A stretch of DNA of 5,332 bases from an uncultured Bacilli bacterium (GTDB lineage Bacteria; Bacillota_I; Bacilli_A; ML615J-28; CAG-313), in the NCBI GenBank assembly GCA_947627685.1, contig CANQWZ010000087.1, positions 1 through 5,332 on the forward strand. Direction: 5' to 3'. The translations under genes and the position numbers were made by a program. The stretch's first letter is position 1; each line of letters starts with the position of its first letter. The notes under the pieces are model-generated. The model saw nothing but the letters and a program-made list of their open reading frames with translations, was not told the origin of the DNA and searched no databases. Of the stretch, positions 4,758 to 5,332 are shown one piece after another.

Positions 4758-5332
4758 ATGATGAAACCTTTAAAAATTGAAGAAATAAGTGCCTTAATTA
4801 AAGAACAAATTAAAAAATATGAACAAACTATTGATACAACTTGTGTTGGTACTGTTATCAAAGTTTATGATGGTATAGCTTTAGTTCATGGCCTTGATGA
4901 TGCTATGAATGGGGAATTATTAGAATTTCCTAATGAAGTATATGGTATGGCTTTAAATCTCGAAAAAGATTATGTAGGGGCCATTTTATTTGGTTCATCT
5001 AGTAAAATTAAAGAAAAAGACACTGTAAAATCAACACATCGTATTTTAGAAGTACCAGTAGGGGAGGCTTTAATAGGCCGCGTTGTCGATGCTTTAGGCA
5101 TGCCCATTGATGGTAAAGGTCCCATCAAAACCGATTTTTATCGCCCTGTTGAAAAAAAAGCATCAGGAGTTATGGATCGCCAAAGTGTTAAACAACCCCT
5201 AAAAACGGGTATCAAAATTATTGATGCGATGGTCCCTATTGGTAGAGGGCAAAGGGAATTAATTATAGGTGATCGTCAAACAGGCAAAACATCGATTGCA
5301 ATTGATACTATTTTAAATCAAAAAGATAAAAA
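4758..5332 (+). CDS. atpA: F0F1 ATP synthase subunit alpha, 5' part only
   Basis: Nucleotide-binding but largely non-catalytic subunit of the F1 head. The window holds the first 191 codons of about 500 and the frame is open at the right edge. The N-terminal helix (about 6-22) binds delta; the beta-barrel domain follows, with VGTVIKVYDGIALVHGL at about 30-46, and then GRVVDALGMPIDGKGP near 112-127. The nucleotide domain shows PLKTGIKIIDAMVPIGRGQR and the Walker A loop GDRQTGKT at 171-178, the same position as in E. coli (169-176). Two adjacent ATG codons (4758 and 4761) are in frame; AAAGG at 4746-4750 is 7 nt from the first, which I prefer. It directly abuts the atpH stop. The conserved QTGKT, with Gln174, is the alpha-type variant, which separates it from beta. 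Confidence 0.97.
   Translation, partial: MMKPLKIEEISALIKEQIKKYEQTIDTTCVGTVIKVYDGIALVHGLDDAMNGELLEFPNEVYGMALNLEKDYVGAILFGSSSKIKEKDTVKSTHRILEVPVGEALIGRVVDALGMPIDGKGPIKTDFYRPVEKKASGVMDRQSVKQPLKTGIKIIDAMVPIGRGQRELIIGDRQTGKTSIAIDTILNQKDK

Noticed and set aside
4758..5332. atpA as a beta subunit or other P-loop ATPase
   Set aside because: The Walker loop GDRQTGKT and the N-terminal delta-binding helix are of the alpha type; beta has GGAGVGKT.

Overview
The window is one strand of a very AT-rich bacterial chromosome. Ten closely packed genes, all on the + strand, account for almost every base. The gene content points to a low-GC Firmicute of the Bacilli type, possibly an uncultured gut lineage with a reduced genome; that placement is inference. 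The supporting signs are a SpoIIR homologue (a sporulation protein of Firmicutes), the pairing of AtpZ with AtpI ahead of the F0 genes, and a gene set resembling the Bacillus subtilis spoIIR–ywlB–ywlC(tsaC)–ywlF(rpiB)–atp neighbourhood. UGA acts as a stop codon, because reading through it at 1382-1384 would run into a terminator hairpin, so the Mycoplasma code does not apply.

Region 1 (1-1384) is a short gene cluster. It holds the 3' end of a TsaC/Sua5-type threonylcarbamoyl-AMP synthase (tRNA t6A synthesis), then a short SpoIIR-like sporulation signalling protein, then a small protein that looks like a GNAT acetyltransferase without a recognisable acetyl-CoA loop. It is closed by an intrinsic terminator (1401-1428). 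That hairpin also reads as a perfect TGTGA-N6-TCACA palindrome, with a second, degenerate copy 16 bp upstream.

Region 2 (1430-5332) starts with a clear sigma-A promoter that has an extended -10 box. It drives rpiB (ribose-5-phosphate isomerase B) followed without any visible break by atpZ, atpI, atpB, atpE, atpF, atpH and the first 191 codons of atpA. The genes overlap or abut, and most have a good Shine-Dalgarno sequence. The order a, c, b, delta, alpha is the standard F-type ATP synthase order, and gamma, beta and epsilon are expected beyond the right edge. The c subunit has residues typical of Na+-binding c rings (Gln47, Glu80, Thr81, Tyr85), so the enzyme may be Na+-coupled.

Several starts need care. 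Three genes (the GNAT-like gene, atpZ, atpB) appear to use TTG, and three starts rely on a GGTGAT-like Shine-Dalgarno variant. I found no mobile element, CRISPR array, RNA gene or gene-free stretch over 300 bases. Overall this is a housekeeping region with a few details worth checking, not an evident new system.
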